Shown here: piece after piece, positions 18,322 to 27,211 of the stretch
Layout of the letters: each line of letters starts with the position of its first letter
How positions within the stretch are numbered: the first letter of the stretch is position 1
DNA from: Flammeovirga sp. SJP92
Lineage (GTDB): Bacteria; Bacteroidota; Bacteroidia; Cytophagales; Flammeovirgaceae
Reading direction: 5' to 3'
Length of the DNA: 55,179 nt
Assembly: GCF_001583495.1 (NCBI RefSeq)
Contig: NZ_LQAQ01000016.1
Location: 1-55,179 of the forward strand
Program-made: the position numbers and the translations under genes
The notes under the pieces: generated by a model
Database searches by the model: none
What the model was told of the DNA's origin: nothing
Seen by the model: the letters and a program-made list of their open reading frames with translations, nothing else

Positions 18322-18717
18322 ATGATTGAATCGATAAAACACTACATAAAAACATACATTAGTATAAGATATGGTTTAGCTGGAGCTCTCTTTTTAGGTG
18401 TTTTAGTTTTTGGTATCAATTACTATGATGCACAATCTATTCCTTTAGCCACAACTGCGGCATTAAAACAAAGTGCCTATACATTCCTTTTTGGTGGCTA
18501 TGTATCGGCACTTTGTGAGAGATATACCTCGAAAGGTGAGTTTATAAAAGGAGTTTTGATTCCTTCAACTATAGCAATTATTGCAACTTATACAGTTCAT
18601 TCCTTTAAAGGAACCCCTAACCCGGAATTATCAACAGTTCCAACTTTGATTTTTGCTCCTTTAGGTTTCCTATTTATTGCTAGGAACAAAAAGAAAGAAA
18701 TTCAAAAAGAAAATTAA
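18322..18717 (+). CDS. Small multi-pass membrane protein, function unknown
   Basis: A 131-residue protein with about four hydrophobic segments (near residues 18-33, 44-62, 77-95 and 105-120) and a basic C-terminal tail (RNKKKEIQKEN), suggesting an inner-membrane protein with a cytoplasmic C-terminus. No family is recognised. The gene stands alone between a divergent transporter and a convergent SUMF1-like gene. Its stop codon overlaps the stop of the convergent gene within a TTAA palindrome (18714-18717), leaving no intergenic terminator. Confidence 0.72.
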   Translation: MIESIKHYIKTYISIRYGLAGALFLGVLVFGINYYDAQSIPLATTAALKQSAYTFLFGGYVSALCERYTSKGEFIKGVLIPSTIAIIATYTVHSFKGTPNPELSTVPTLIFAPLGFLFIARNKKKEIQKEN

Positions 18718-19490
18718 AGTGACCTCGCTATTCTCAAACCTAAGAAGTTCATCTTTACATCAGGTTTATCAAAATTACGGTAAGCTGGCCGGCAGAAAAC
18801 TTCTTCACTTATAAAAGACCCTCCTCTATACACTTTTGTAGTTCCATTTTGAACGCCTTGAGGATTAGTTTTAGTGGCCTGTTTATAAGAAGACTCACTG
18901 TACCAATCATTGACCCACTCCCATACATTACCTTGCAGATCATAAATTCCCAATTCATTTGCTACTTTAGTACCAACTTCTTGATGTTGATTATCCTGTG
19001 CATTTGTGATAATCCAAGCTCTTTGGGAGATATTCTGAGAAGCAACATCTGTCTCAGATACTTTCTTTCCTCCTCGAGCAACATATTCCCATTCAGATTC
19101 GGTAAGTAAACGGTAATCTTTACCTGTCAATGTATTTAACTTTTTCAAAAACTCCTGACAATCATCCCATGAAACTGTTTCCACTGGATGGTTCCCCATT
19201 TTCATCTCACTGGGATTATTACCCATTACAGCTCCCCAAAGTGCTTGTGTCACTTCATATTTACCAACGAAAAAACCATCAATAGTAACCTCATGAACAG
19301 GAACAGACGGATTTACTCCATTATCTAATAAAAGATCTCCTTTTTTGTCTCCCATTTTAAAAGTGCTTCCTTTTACGAAAACCATATCAAAGCTTACACC
19401 TTGTGCTGTATCTGAATAGTTTTTTTTCTTTTGTGCAAAAGATGATTGAAATATCAATAAGCAAAAAAGAAATAGAACGGATTTTGTCAT
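18714..19490 (-). CDS. Secreted SUMF1/formylglycine-generating-enzyme-like protein
   Basis: FGE-sulfatase (SUMF1) fold protein with a signal peptide; the start at 19490 (MTKSVLFLFCLL) gives a clean signal ending FAQ, about 258 residues in all. Family signatures are clear: MVFVKGSTFKMGD, VGKYEVTQALWGAVMG, NHPVETVSWDDCQEFLKKLN, YRLLTESEWEYVARGG, GNVWEWVNDWY and VYRGGSFI. In true formylglycine-generating enzymes two copper-binding Cys flank this last motif (GGSF-x-C and a second Cys five residues on). Here the first is Ser (GGSFISEEVFC) and only the second remains, so oxidase activity is doubtful. It is more likely a structural or binding relative. Its stop overlaps that of the convergent gene. 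Confidence 0.85.
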   Translation of the reverse strand: MTKSVLFLFCLLIFQSSFAQKKKNYSDTAQGVSFDMVFVKGSTFKMGDKKGDLLLDNGVNPSVPVHEVTIDGFFVGKYEVTQALWGAVMGNNPSEMKMGNHPVETVSWDDCQEFLKKLNTLTGKDYRLLTESEWEYVARGGKKVSETDVASQNISQRAWIITNAQDNQHQEVGTKVANELGIYDLQGNVWEWVNDWYSESSYKQATKTNPQGVQNGTTKVYRGGSFISEEVFCRPAYRNFDKPDVKMNFLGLRIARSL

Positions 19491-19581
19491 TTTATTGTAC
19501 ATGAAGCAATTCAAATAATTTAGTTTAAAGTATATAGTGTTTATTCCACCTTTACAGATGTATCATTTTATGAAAATAAAT

Positions 19582-19615
19582 AAAAAAGGTCAAATAATGC
19601 TCTTTATTTGACCTT
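19582..19615 (-). terminator. Terminator of the MoxR gene
   Basis: On the minus strand AAGGTCAAATA pairs with TATTTGACCTT and six T follow. It starts 12 nt after the stop codon. Confidence 0.87.
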
Positions 19616-19626
19616 GTATTTATACT

Positions 19627-20601
19627 TTATAAAAGTTTTTTAATAATATCTACAATAGTAATCCCTTCTGCTTCTGCCTTAAAGTTTCTTACAACCCTAT
19701 GTCGTAAAACGCTTACAGCTACAGCTTTGATATCTTCTATATCAGGGGAATATTTACCGGATAAGATTGCATGACACTTTGCTGCTATCACTAAATATTG
19801 TGATGCTCTTGGCCCTGCACCCCAATCCACGAATTTATTAGTATAATCATCTGCCAACTCAGAATTTGGACGAGTTTTATGCACTAATTTCACGGCATAT
19901 TCAACCACATTATCAGCAATTGGAACTCTGCGGATTAAATGTTGGAAATATAAAATCTCTTCCGATCCCATTACTCTCTGTACCTCTTTTTTCTCATCAT
20001 TAGTAGTTGCTTTCACAACATTTACCTCATCTGCATACGAAGGGTAATCCAAAATAATATTAAACATAAAACGATCTAACTGTGCTTCAGGCAAAGGGTA
20101 AGTACCTTCTTGCTCAATAGGGTTTTGTGTTGCTAGTACAAAGAAAGGCTTCTCTAATTGAAACTCTTGGTTAGCAATCGTCACCTTATATTCTTGCATT
20201 GCTTCCAAAAGAGCAGACTGTGTTTTTGGAGGTGTACGGTTAATCTCATCAGCTAGAATAATGTTTGAAAAAATGGGACCCTTAACGAATTTGAATTTAC
20301 GATCTTGATCCATGGTCTCCGCACCCAAAATATCTGAAGGCATCAAGTCTGGCGTAAACTGAATTCTACTAAAGTCTAAATCTAAAGCCTGAGCCACAGT
20401 ATTGATCAATAGGGTTTTCGCTAATCCTGGAACACCTTGTAATAAGGCATGTCCTTGACTAAAAATAGCCGTCAATACAAAATGCACGGTATCTTCCTGA
20501 CCAATTACAACTTTCCCTATTTCCGCTTTTAATTGATTATATTTTTTATGTAATGCATCTGCTGCTTCTTTATCAGATCCAAAAGTGATTTTTGATGTCA
20601 T
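19627..20601 (-). CDS. MoxR-family AAA+ ATPase
   Basis: MoxR-type AAA+ chaperone ATPase, usually working with a von Willebrand factor A protein to mature or insert protein complexes. It shows Walker A LLQGVPGLAKTLL (about residues 55-67), Walker B with sensor helix IILADEINRTPPKTQSALLEA, sensor 1 FVLATQNPIEQEG and the arginine-finger region PEAQLDRFMF. The 324 residues are standard. The usual downstream DUF58 and VWA genes are absent: a terminator follows within 12 nt, so the gene is orphaned here. The SurA-like genes lie upstream on the same strand, separated by the barrel/repeat-lipoprotein pair. Confidence 0.93.
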   Translation of the reverse strand: MTSKITFGSDKEAADALHKKYNQLKAEIGKVVIGQEDTVHFVLTAIFSQGHALLQGVPGLAKTLLINTVAQALDLDFSRIQFTPDLMPSDILGAETMDQDRKFKFVKGPIFSNIILADEINRTPPKTQSALLEAMQEYKVTIANQEFQLEKPFFVLATQNPIEQEGTYPLPEAQLDRFMFNIILDYPSYADEVNVVKATTNDEKKEVQRVMGSEEILYFQHLIRRVPIADNVVEYAVKLVHKTRPNSELADDYTNKFVDWGAGPRASQYLVIAAKCHAILSGKYSPDIEDIKAVAVSVLRHRVVRNFKAEAEGITIVDIIKKLL

Positions 20602-20792
20602 GTTTTAATTGTTATTCTAGCGACATTATTGATTGCTAAAAGCAAAATAAAAAATCAATGAAGTATTCACTTATCAATTCATCCTAAATTTTAGGACAAT
20701 TGAAATTAGTTGTTTTTAGGGAATAAATCAAGAATCAATTCATATGTCTAACAACAAAACTTCTCTGTATTTCAAAGATAAGTCAGATAGTA

Positions 20793-20833
20793 AAAAATGA
20801 AAGGGCCTTCCTATATTTCAAGGAAAGCCCTCT
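20793..20833 (-). terminator. Terminator after the repeat-lipoprotein gene
   Basis: On the minus strand AGGGCTTTCCT pairs with AGGAAGGCCCT (one mismatch or wobble), followed by TTTCATTTTTTAC. It starts about 43 nt after the stop of the 1269-residue gene. Confidence 0.75.
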
Positions 20834-20875
20834 AATTGAAGAATGATCTCAAAAATGAGCTACATCAATCTATGT

Positions 20876-23800
20876 TTATTCAACTTCAACTTCTCTTCTA
20901 CCTGTTCCGTAATCAACATCTAATACGATGTCAACACCTGGAAGAGCCATAATAGATGTTACTCCATTACTTGAATCAAAATCAGGCTCACCTCCAAGAA
21001 TTTGGAAGCTTTGGTTACTTGTGATTTCGTTTACATTTTCTCTGTAACCTTTACCACCAACAATGATTAAATCACCGTCATCAAAAGTGTTGTCCCAGAT
21101 ATCACCATCCATATCTTGGAAAACTGAAGGAATCCATGCTAATGATGCAGTTTCTACTTCAGCAGGACCAACAGTTGTGATAGTAATAGCAGGCACAGTA
21201 GTTTTATCATAACCTTCACCTTCATCAGTAACCTCAAAACCAGTCACTTCTCCATGAGAGTTAATTCTTACTTCTGCTTTAGGAGCTACTGGTTGTTTAG
21301 CTTCAACAACGATTGTTGGCTCAGCTAAGTAGTATCCTTCTGTTTTCATCATGTTTCCAACATAAGACATTACTAATTCACCAGCAGTGATTTCAAAGCT
21401 ACCATCATGGTTATATAATTCACCACCAATTGAGCTACCAGTTCCATCTGATGTAGATACACCAAGGATAGCACCAGATTTATCTTCTAAGACACGAGGT
21501 TTTTGGAAGTAGCTTGATCCACCTGCATTTACTGCAAATGCATATTGCTTACCAAATAATGACCAAGTTGCAGCAGCGTCAGCACCGTTACCACCTGAAA
21601 TAGTGATTGTAGGTGTATCAACGTAATCTCTACCACCTTTACCATCTTCGATATAGATACCAGTTACTTTACCATTTAACATACCCACAGCTTCGAAATC
21701 ACTGTCAGAGTTAGATGTAATTTTAATGTAACCTTGGTGATCTTCAGTTGGACCTGACTCGATCGCATAGTAACCATTTTTCTCGATGTTTACAGCAGTG
21801 ATTTCACCCTTAAGAGTAATATCATCAGCTTCAACAAATGCTTGTCTTGTGAAACCAGTACCTGTTGGAGCGTCAATTGTAACAGTTGGCTTAGCAGTAT
21901 AACCTGAACCTACGTTAGTAATTGTAATACCATCTACTTCGAATCCTAAAACAGCTGAAACTGTTGCTTGTGTACCTGATAAAGTACCTGGGTGAGCGAT
22001 ATCGATAGTTGGAGTATCATCGAAGTTAGAACCGTCATTTGTAACGATTACCTCATTCACTGCACCTAAAAGATCGAAACTAACTGAACCAGTTGATGAT
22101 CCTCCAGAGTAATCAACATAGTTTTGTGGATCACTTACATCAATACTGATTGTGTAGTATGTAGTGTTTGTAGGATCTGTTGCATCATCTGCAATATTAC
22201 CCCAACGGTAACCTGAACCTGCAGACGAAAGTGTTACGTTTGTAATACTACCGTTAATATATGCTAAGTAAGAAGCTACTTCAGAACCTGTTTTATTAGT
22301 ATCTGTAATTGTAATTGTTGGCTCAGAGTTATAAGTACCTGTCTCATCCAAGATTAGGTTTAAACCACCAATCATAGTTACTGTTCCAATATCACCTACA
22401 GTAATTGTACCTGCAGCAGCGTCTGTAGCTTCTTCGAATACTTCAATATTAGTAATTGATAATGAAGATACTGTTGCTACTTCAGTTGAAACGTTTGTTG
22501 TAAATGGACCAGCAATTTCACCTGAACCATCAGCAGTAGCGTTAAATCTACCAATTTCGTCACCACCATTAGACACTACAATATAGTAATCTTCAGAAGC
22601 AGTTAAACCAGTAATTGCAGTTGTTAAAGTGAACCCTGTAACTGAAGCATCCTCTAAATCACCAAACGTTGCCGTTGCATTATCAGAATCTACACCTGTA
22701 GAGAAAGTAACTGTAGGCTTAGTTGCTGCATCATCAAAAGCATCGTTGTTGTCACCAGAGAATTGGTAACCTTCACCTGCACTTACTTGAACAATGTTGT
22801 TAACAGGACCTTCGATATCAAAATCAATTACAGCACCAGAACCAGCACCATACTCTTCGTCAATTGTAATTGTAGGACGACGGCTATTAGTATAACCACT
22901 ACCTCCACCTGCAAGAGTTACTTCTGAGAAAGAACCTGAAAGGTTTGATACAAATGAACTACCATTAGATGGTGTAGCTGTGATAGTTGGAGTACCAGCA
23001 CTAAATGCATAACCGCTACCTCCGCTTAATGAAGTTAATTCAGCAATACTACCATCTACTGTAGCTACTGCTGTAGCTCCAGAACCACTTCCTCCAGAAA
23101 TTGTTACGTTTGGCACTGAAGTATAACCTTTACCGCCGTTTGTTACAGTGATTCCGTCAACCATACCTGAGAATGAAACTGAAGTCATTAAATCAACTTG
23201 ATCACCTTCTACAGGGTTAAGGTCATTCATAGGAGTAATCTCTAAATCAACTACATCGTTTAAAGTGTTATCATCCCATATAAAATAATCTGCACTTTGA
23301 GTTTTGATTGTAACAGAAGCAACTGTTCCTTCAATTCTTGTATAAGCACAAGCGTCAACATCAGTAGTAGAACCTGAGATTTCAATGTTTACTGCATCAT
23401 CTCCTTCACCACCAGTATAACCGCTACCAGCATTTGTGATTACCACTAAGTCATAGTTTTCACCACTGTTACGATCAGCATCTGTTACCCACTCATCATC
23501 AGTCAATGATCTTGGAACTACTGAACCTGTTAAAGTTGCACCGCTACCAGCTACTGGAGGAGTTTCAATTTCAATAGTTGCACCCAATACGTCTGGAATA
23601 TCTTGGTCTACATAATCACTTGAGCTAGGCTCAGTTTCTAAATAAACAGAAGAGAATGTAGCTGCGATAGACTCAACTCTTGGTTTTTTCATGTTTTCAC
23701 CTTTGATTTTGTTGAAAGCGATCTCTTGGTCAGCAGAGAAGTCACTAAATTTCAAGCAAATCGGTAAACCTTTAACAGCAGTAGGAACTCTTAAGTTGTA

Positions 23801-24685
23801 TGTACCACCTGTTGTTGTTGTTGAAGAAACTGATCCCTCGTATACTGCTTTTAAGATACGTGGAGATAAGAAGTCTTGGTAGTCGATACCATCAATTTCT
23901 CCATTTGACATGTGCGAGTCTCCTGCGTAGTTATCTAAATAACGCTCAGTGAAATCTTCGTTTGAAGCATCAATTGAAGCAGAAATTCTAACACCGTCAG
24001 GAATTGCAGTTCTTGTTGCTGATACTAAACTAGAAACATAAACAGCTTTACCGCTGATAGATGATGTTCCTAAAGAATCCGCAGTGTTGAATACTGGAAT
24101 AATAGTAGACGCATGTCTATATTGTAAAATATCTTTATCCTTTTCTAAGAAAGTTGGCATCCAAACCGAATCTTTCTCATTGTAGTAATAAGTAGAGTCA
24201 TTTGACGAGAAAGGACCTACTAAAGAAAGAGCCTCAGGAGAAAGGAATTCAATGTTCATTGAAACAGGAGTATGGTCTGCTAATTCAACATTAACAGTTG
24301 CTACACCTGGCTTTACGTTAGCGAAGAACGCAAATCCTTGCTCATTAGCAGTAATTGTCGCTAATGAATCACCTTGGATGAAAGTTACAACAGCAGATGC
24401 TCCTGAGTGAGTATCCATTGTTCTAGCATTGTTAGAACTGAAAGAAGCTTCATTACCAGAAACTACCTTTACTGTATAATCGATTAAATAGCCATTTGTC
24501 TTAAGGCTGTCCATGATTCTTGCCTTCTCAAGAGAGTCTTGGAGTAAAGCGTTTTGTTCTGCGAGATTGGCCTGATCATTTAAGAAATCTTGCTCGGAAT
24601 ACTCTTTATTACATCCGATTAAACCCGCGAAAAGGAAGGAAGAGGCAATAACTAAGCCTTTCCAGTTTTTCCAACTGTAATTCAT
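20876..24685 (-). CDS. Giant repeat-containing surface lipoprotein
   Basis: A 1269-residue protein with a lipoprotein signal (LIGCNKEYS, Cys at about residue 25) and an N-terminal region of about 350 residues holding beta-sandwich-like segments. Roughly a dozen degenerate repeats follow (about residues 410-1190), each 35-50 residues long with the theme N-G-G-x-GYT-x-x-P-T-ITI-x-GG-x-GSGA. The clearest copies are VTNGGKGYTSVPNVTISGG, LAGGGSGYTNSRRPTITID and ITNVGSGYTAKPTVTIDAP. Such Gly/Thr/Ser-rich strand-turn repeats suggest a long beta-structured stalk on the cell surface. No type IX secretion C-terminal domain or enzyme motif is visible. Codon use is regular and favours frequent codons, suggesting high expression. 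It follows an outer-membrane barrel gene by 95 nt, and both probably share the promoter at 25607. Confidence 0.8.
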   Translation of the reverse strand: MNYSWKNWKGLVIASSFLFAGLIGCNKEYSEQDFLNDQANLAEQNALLQDSLEKARIMDSLKTNGYLIDYTVKVVSGNEASFSSNNARTMDTHSGASAVVTFIQGDSLATITANEQGFAFFANVKPGVATVNVELADHTPVSMNIEFLSPEALSLVGPFSSNDSTYYYNEKDSVWMPTFLEKDKDILQYRHASTIIPVFNTADSLGTSSISGKAVYVSSLVSATRTAIPDGVRISASIDASNEDFTERYLDNYAGDSHMSNGEIDGIDYQDFLSPRILKAVYEGSVSSTTTTGGTYNLRVPTAVKGLPICLKFSDFSADQEIAFNKIKGENMKKPRVESIAATFSSVYLETEPSSSDYVDQDIPDVLGATIEIETPPVAGSGATLTGSVVPRSLTDDEWVTDADRNSGENYDLVVITNAGSGYTGGEGDDAVNIEISGSTTDVDACAYTRIEGTVASVTIKTQSADYFIWDDNTLNDVVDLEITPMNDLNPVEGDQVDLMTSVSFSGMVDGITVTNGGKGYTSVPNVTISGGSGSGATAVATVDGSIAELTSLSGGSGYAFSAGTPTITATPSNGSSFVSNLSGSFSEVTLAGGGSGYTNSRRPTITIDEEYGAGSGAVIDFDIEGPVNNIVQVSAGEGYQFSGDNNDAFDDAATKPTVTFSTGVDSDNATATFGDLEDASVTGFTLTTAITGLTASEDYYIVVSNGGDEIGRFNATADGSGEIAGPFTTNVSTEVATVSSLSITNIEVFEEATDAAAGTITVGDIGTVTMIGGLNLILDETGTYNSEPTITITDTNKTGSEVASYLAYINGSITNVTLSSAGSGYRWGNIADDATDPTNTTYYTISIDVSDPQNYVDYSGGSSTGSVSFDLLGAVNEVIVTNDGSNFDDTPTIDIAHPGTLSGTQATVSAVLGFEVDGITITNVGSGYTAKPTVTIDAPTGTGFTRQAFVEADDITLKGEITAVNIEKNGYYAIESGPTEDHQGYIKITSNSDSDFEAVGMLNGKVTGIYIEDGKGGRDYVDTPTITISGGNGADAAATWSLFGKQYAFAVNAGGSSYFQKPRVLEDKSGAILGVSTSDGTGSSIGGELYNHDGSFEITAGELVMSYVGNMMKTEGYYLAEPTIVVEAKQPVAPKAEVRINSHGEVTGFEVTDEGEGYDKTTVPAITITTVGPAEVETASLAWIPSVFQDMDGDIWDNTFDDGDLIIVGGKGYRENVNEITSNQSFQILGGEPDFDSSNGVTSIMALPGVDIVLDVDYGTGRREVEVE

Positions 24686-24780
24686 GATTTTGTTGTAATA
24701 GTTTTTTAATAGATTGATGTTTTCTATTTGATTGGGAGATTATTAATGAATGAAATAGTTAAAATTGATACATTGTAACA

Positions 24781-25581
24781 TTAATACCCAAATGAAATAG
24801 TTAGCATGAAAGAATTATTCTTTAACTCTTTACCAGTTTGTGCTTCAGTGTTTAACTGTGAAGCGTTGACGTCGTCCATTCCTAAATTGTAACGAGCTTC
24901 AATTCTCATTGAGTAATCATTTACAATCTCTGGAATTTTAACACCAAGTGAAAAAATTAGTCCCCACGTATGACGTTTATATTCGTCATAGACATTTTGT
25001 GCTTGAGTTGGAGAAGTCTCCATTGCATCGCCTAAAGAATAAGTTCTTTTTGCGTTCTCATGTGCAGCAAAATTAAAATGATAGATACCACCAGCTCCAA
25101 CATAAGGAGCAACACTTCCGACTGGCAACTCGTATGTCAGCATCACTGGAACCGAGACGTTTTGCAACAATACACTTCTATCGTGTACTTTTACTTGGTC
25201 TACTGAACCAATGTTGTAAGTTCTGATTTCATCTGGCTTACTTCCACCAGTCTGAAAATAGAGAACCTCACCTCTAACATTAAGTCCGTCAAAAATTGAG
25301 TAGGATCCATAAGCACCCAGAGCAAGGCCGTAACGTGTCCCTGAGTATCCTTCAAACGTACTTGCCGTTCCTCCTAGCGTAACTCCATAACCAAATTTGC
25401 TGTAGGCATACTCATCATCTCCAGAATAAGCATCTGAAGTACTAGCATCATCTGCTTGCCCCTCTGAAGAGGATACAGTTTCAGTAGTTGTTTCTGAGTC
25501 ATTAACAGTCTGTGCATTGGCATGAAAAAACGTTAACAGGAGTAAGGAAGTAATAATAGTTAGCTTACTCATTTTTAACAT
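24781..25581 (-). CDS. Outer-membrane beta-barrel (porin-like) protein
   Basis: A 266-residue protein with a signal peptide (cleavage after HANA, about residue 23), a short acidic Ser/Thr-rich linker (ETTTETVSSSEGQADD) and an eight-stranded barrel typical of the outer-membrane beta-barrel/PorT-like group. Alternating strands include YGVTLGGTAST, YGLALGAYGSY and MLTYELPVGSVAPYVGAGG, and the C-terminal strand is SFMLTISFGY, ending in an aromatic residue. ATG codons at 25581 and 25572 are both possible starts (MSKLTIITSLL for the latter). It is the first gene of a probable two-gene unit with the giant repeat lipoprotein, which it might anchor or help export. Confidence 0.82.
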   Translation of the reverse strand: MLKMSKLTIITSLLLLTFFHANAQTVNDSETTTETVSSSEGQADDASTSDAYSGDDEYAYSKFGYGVTLGGTASTFEGYSGTRYGLALGAYGSYSIFDGLNVRGEVLYFQTGGSKPDEIRTYNIGSVDQVKVHDRSVLLQNVSVPVMLTYELPVGSVAPYVGAGGIYHFNFAAHENAKRTYSLGDAMETSPTQAQNVYDEYKRHTWGLIFSLGVKIPEIVNDYSMRIEARYNLGMDDVNASQLNTEAQTGKELKNNSFMLTISFGY

Positions 25582-25606
25582 TTTTTGAAATAATTAATTT
25601 ACGTCA

Positions 25607-25637
25607 CAAATGTATACCATAATATTTGATAATTCAA
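25607..25637 (-). promoter_or_regulatory. Promoter of the barrel / repeat-lipoprotein unit
   Basis: On the minus strand TTG (25637-25635), exactly 20 nt, then TACATTTG (25614-25607): a full match to the Bacteroidota -33/-7 promoter. The start codon is 26-35 nt downstream. Confidence 0.7.
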
Positions 25638-25751
25638 TACACCTTTTATTAACAAAACATCAACTTCACTTCATAAAAAACTAAAAATCAAGGGAAAACA
25701 CGCTTGTAATACTAAATAAAACACATTGTTAATGTTTGTTAATTACAAAAC

Positions 25752-25786
25752 AAAAAGGGCATAATAATTTTTGTTATTATGCCCTT
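25752..25786 (-). terminator. Terminator of the SurA-like operon
   Basis: On the minus strand AAGGGCATAATAA pairs perfectly with TTATTATGCCCTT, then five T. It lies about 30 nt after the stop of the SurA-like gene and separates it from the barrel gene. Confidence 0.88.
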
Positions 25787-25817
25787 ATTAAACCAATGCA
25801 ATTATATATTTGATTTA

Positions 25818-27167
25818 TTATATACCTTCTAAAATATTACATCCATCAAATTCAGGATCAATTTCGATGAAGACATCATTTTTTGCTGTTTTAATCCACT
25901 TTTCTAAGATCTCATTTTTCTGACTATTGAGCGTTGCTTGCTGTAACTTCTGATAGTCGTCTTTCAAATTAGCATAATGTGGAGGTTTGTAATCAGAATA
26001 ATAAATAATTCTAACTGCATCTTGCCCATCCTCTGTACGGTATTTTAAAGGCTTGGAAGTATTGCCTACTGTCATCGTATCAATAGCGAAGAATACAACC
26101 GGATCCAACTCATCTGTGGCCATGTAAGAACTACCTGTCACGTTGTTTTTAAAATACCCAGCGTTGGCACGTGTGGGTTGATCATCAGAATATAAGTTTA
26201 CCGCTTTTTCAAACCCCAAAGTATCTGAATCTGCTATCAACGTTCTAATACTATCAAGGAAGGCTACAGCATCTTTTACATCTTGGTAATTTGATTTCGG
26301 TCTAATTAAGATGTGTCTAGCTCTAAATCTACCACCTCGTCTTTCCAACAACTGAATCAAATGATATCCAAAATCTGATTCTACTGGATCTGCAATTTCA
26401 TTAGGCTCAACTGTCAATGCGATTTCTTCGAATTCTGGTACCAACTCACCTCTACCATGCCATCCAAGGTCTCCACCTTTCCTAGCTGATCCATAATCCT
26501 GAGAGTATTGCTTTGCTAAAACTCCAAAATCTTCACCATCTAAGATTCGTTTTTTGATGTCGATCAATTGTTGCTTTGCTTTTTCCTTTTCAGATTCTGA
26601 CACTTGTGGTTCTCTTACAATCTGACCTACCTTCACTTCTGCTGATAAGAAAGGAATACTGTCTTGAGGTATAGACTCAAAGTATTTTTTTACTTGCTTA
26701 GGAGTAATTGTAACATCAGAAATGATTTGCTGTTGCATTGTCTGCACCGTCATTTGTTCTTTTACTTGGTCTCTCAAATCATCTCTAAGATCATTTACAG
26801 AACTACCCAATGTTTTCTCCAGTTTTTCTTGAGAACCTGCTTGGAGAATAAAGTATTGCATACGTCTTTCTAATTCGTCAGACACTCTAGCATCATCCAC
26901 TTCAATGGAGTCAATCTGAGCTTTTGCATACATAATCTTATTCACGATCAATCCTTTCAGGATATCACATTTTGCTTCTTGTTTATCATTAGGATATTGT
27001 CCATTGGCAAGCATTTGCTGATAACCAGCCTCAACTTCAGATAATAATATAATGTTATTATCTACTTTGGCTATAATTTTATCTACAGGCACAGCATCAT
27101 CTTGTGCGAAAAGCGATGTTGCAAAAAGGAGTAAAAATCCTATTAAGGTGTAAGTACGTTGATTCAT
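25818..27167 (-). CDS. SurA-like periplasmic peptidyl-prolyl isomerase/chaperone
   Basis: Periplasmic chaperone and PPIase that would help fold outer-membrane barrels. A signal peptide ends at FAQ (about residue 21). A SurA_N-type chaperone domain follows (about 28-160: VDKIIAKVDNNIILLSEVE, MTVQTMQQQ). The first parvulin domain is well preserved (about 176-275: AKQYSQDYGSARKGGDLGW, VESDFGYHLIQLLERR). A second parvulin-like domain starts at RARHILIRPK and is more diverged. The 449 residues match SurA-type proteins of Bacteroidota. It follows a PpiC-like lipoprotein gene by 44 nt in the same operon and ends at its own terminator. Confidence 0.92.
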   Translation of the reverse strand: MNQRTYTLIGFLLLFATSLFAQDDAVPVDKIIAKVDNNIILLSEVEAGYQQMLANGQYPNDKQEAKCDILKGLIVNKIMYAKAQIDSIEVDDARVSDELERRMQYFILQAGSQEKLEKTLGSSVNDLRDDLRDQVKEQMTVQTMQQQIISDVTITPKQVKKYFESIPQDSIPFLSAEVKVGQIVREPQVSESEKEKAKQQLIDIKKRILDGEDFGVLAKQYSQDYGSARKGGDLGWHGRGELVPEFEEIALTVEPNEIADPVESDFGYHLIQLLERRGGRFRARHILIRPKSNYQDVKDAVAFLDSIRTLIADSDTLGFEKAVNLYSDDQPTRANAGYFKNNVTGSSYMATDELDPVVFFAIDTMTVGNTSKPLKYRTEDGQDAVRIIYYSDYKPPHYANLKDDYQKLQQATLNSQKNEILEKWIKTAKNDVFIEIDPEFDGCNILEGI

Positions 27168-27211
27168 ATTGACTCTATACTTCTATTTTTAAAGTATTTT
27201 CTGTTTAGCGT

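Noticed and set aside
20876-24685. Repeat protein as a type IX secretion substrate
   Set aside because: The N-terminus has a lipobox and the C-terminus lacks the conserved type IX sorting domain, so I describe it as a lipoprotein.
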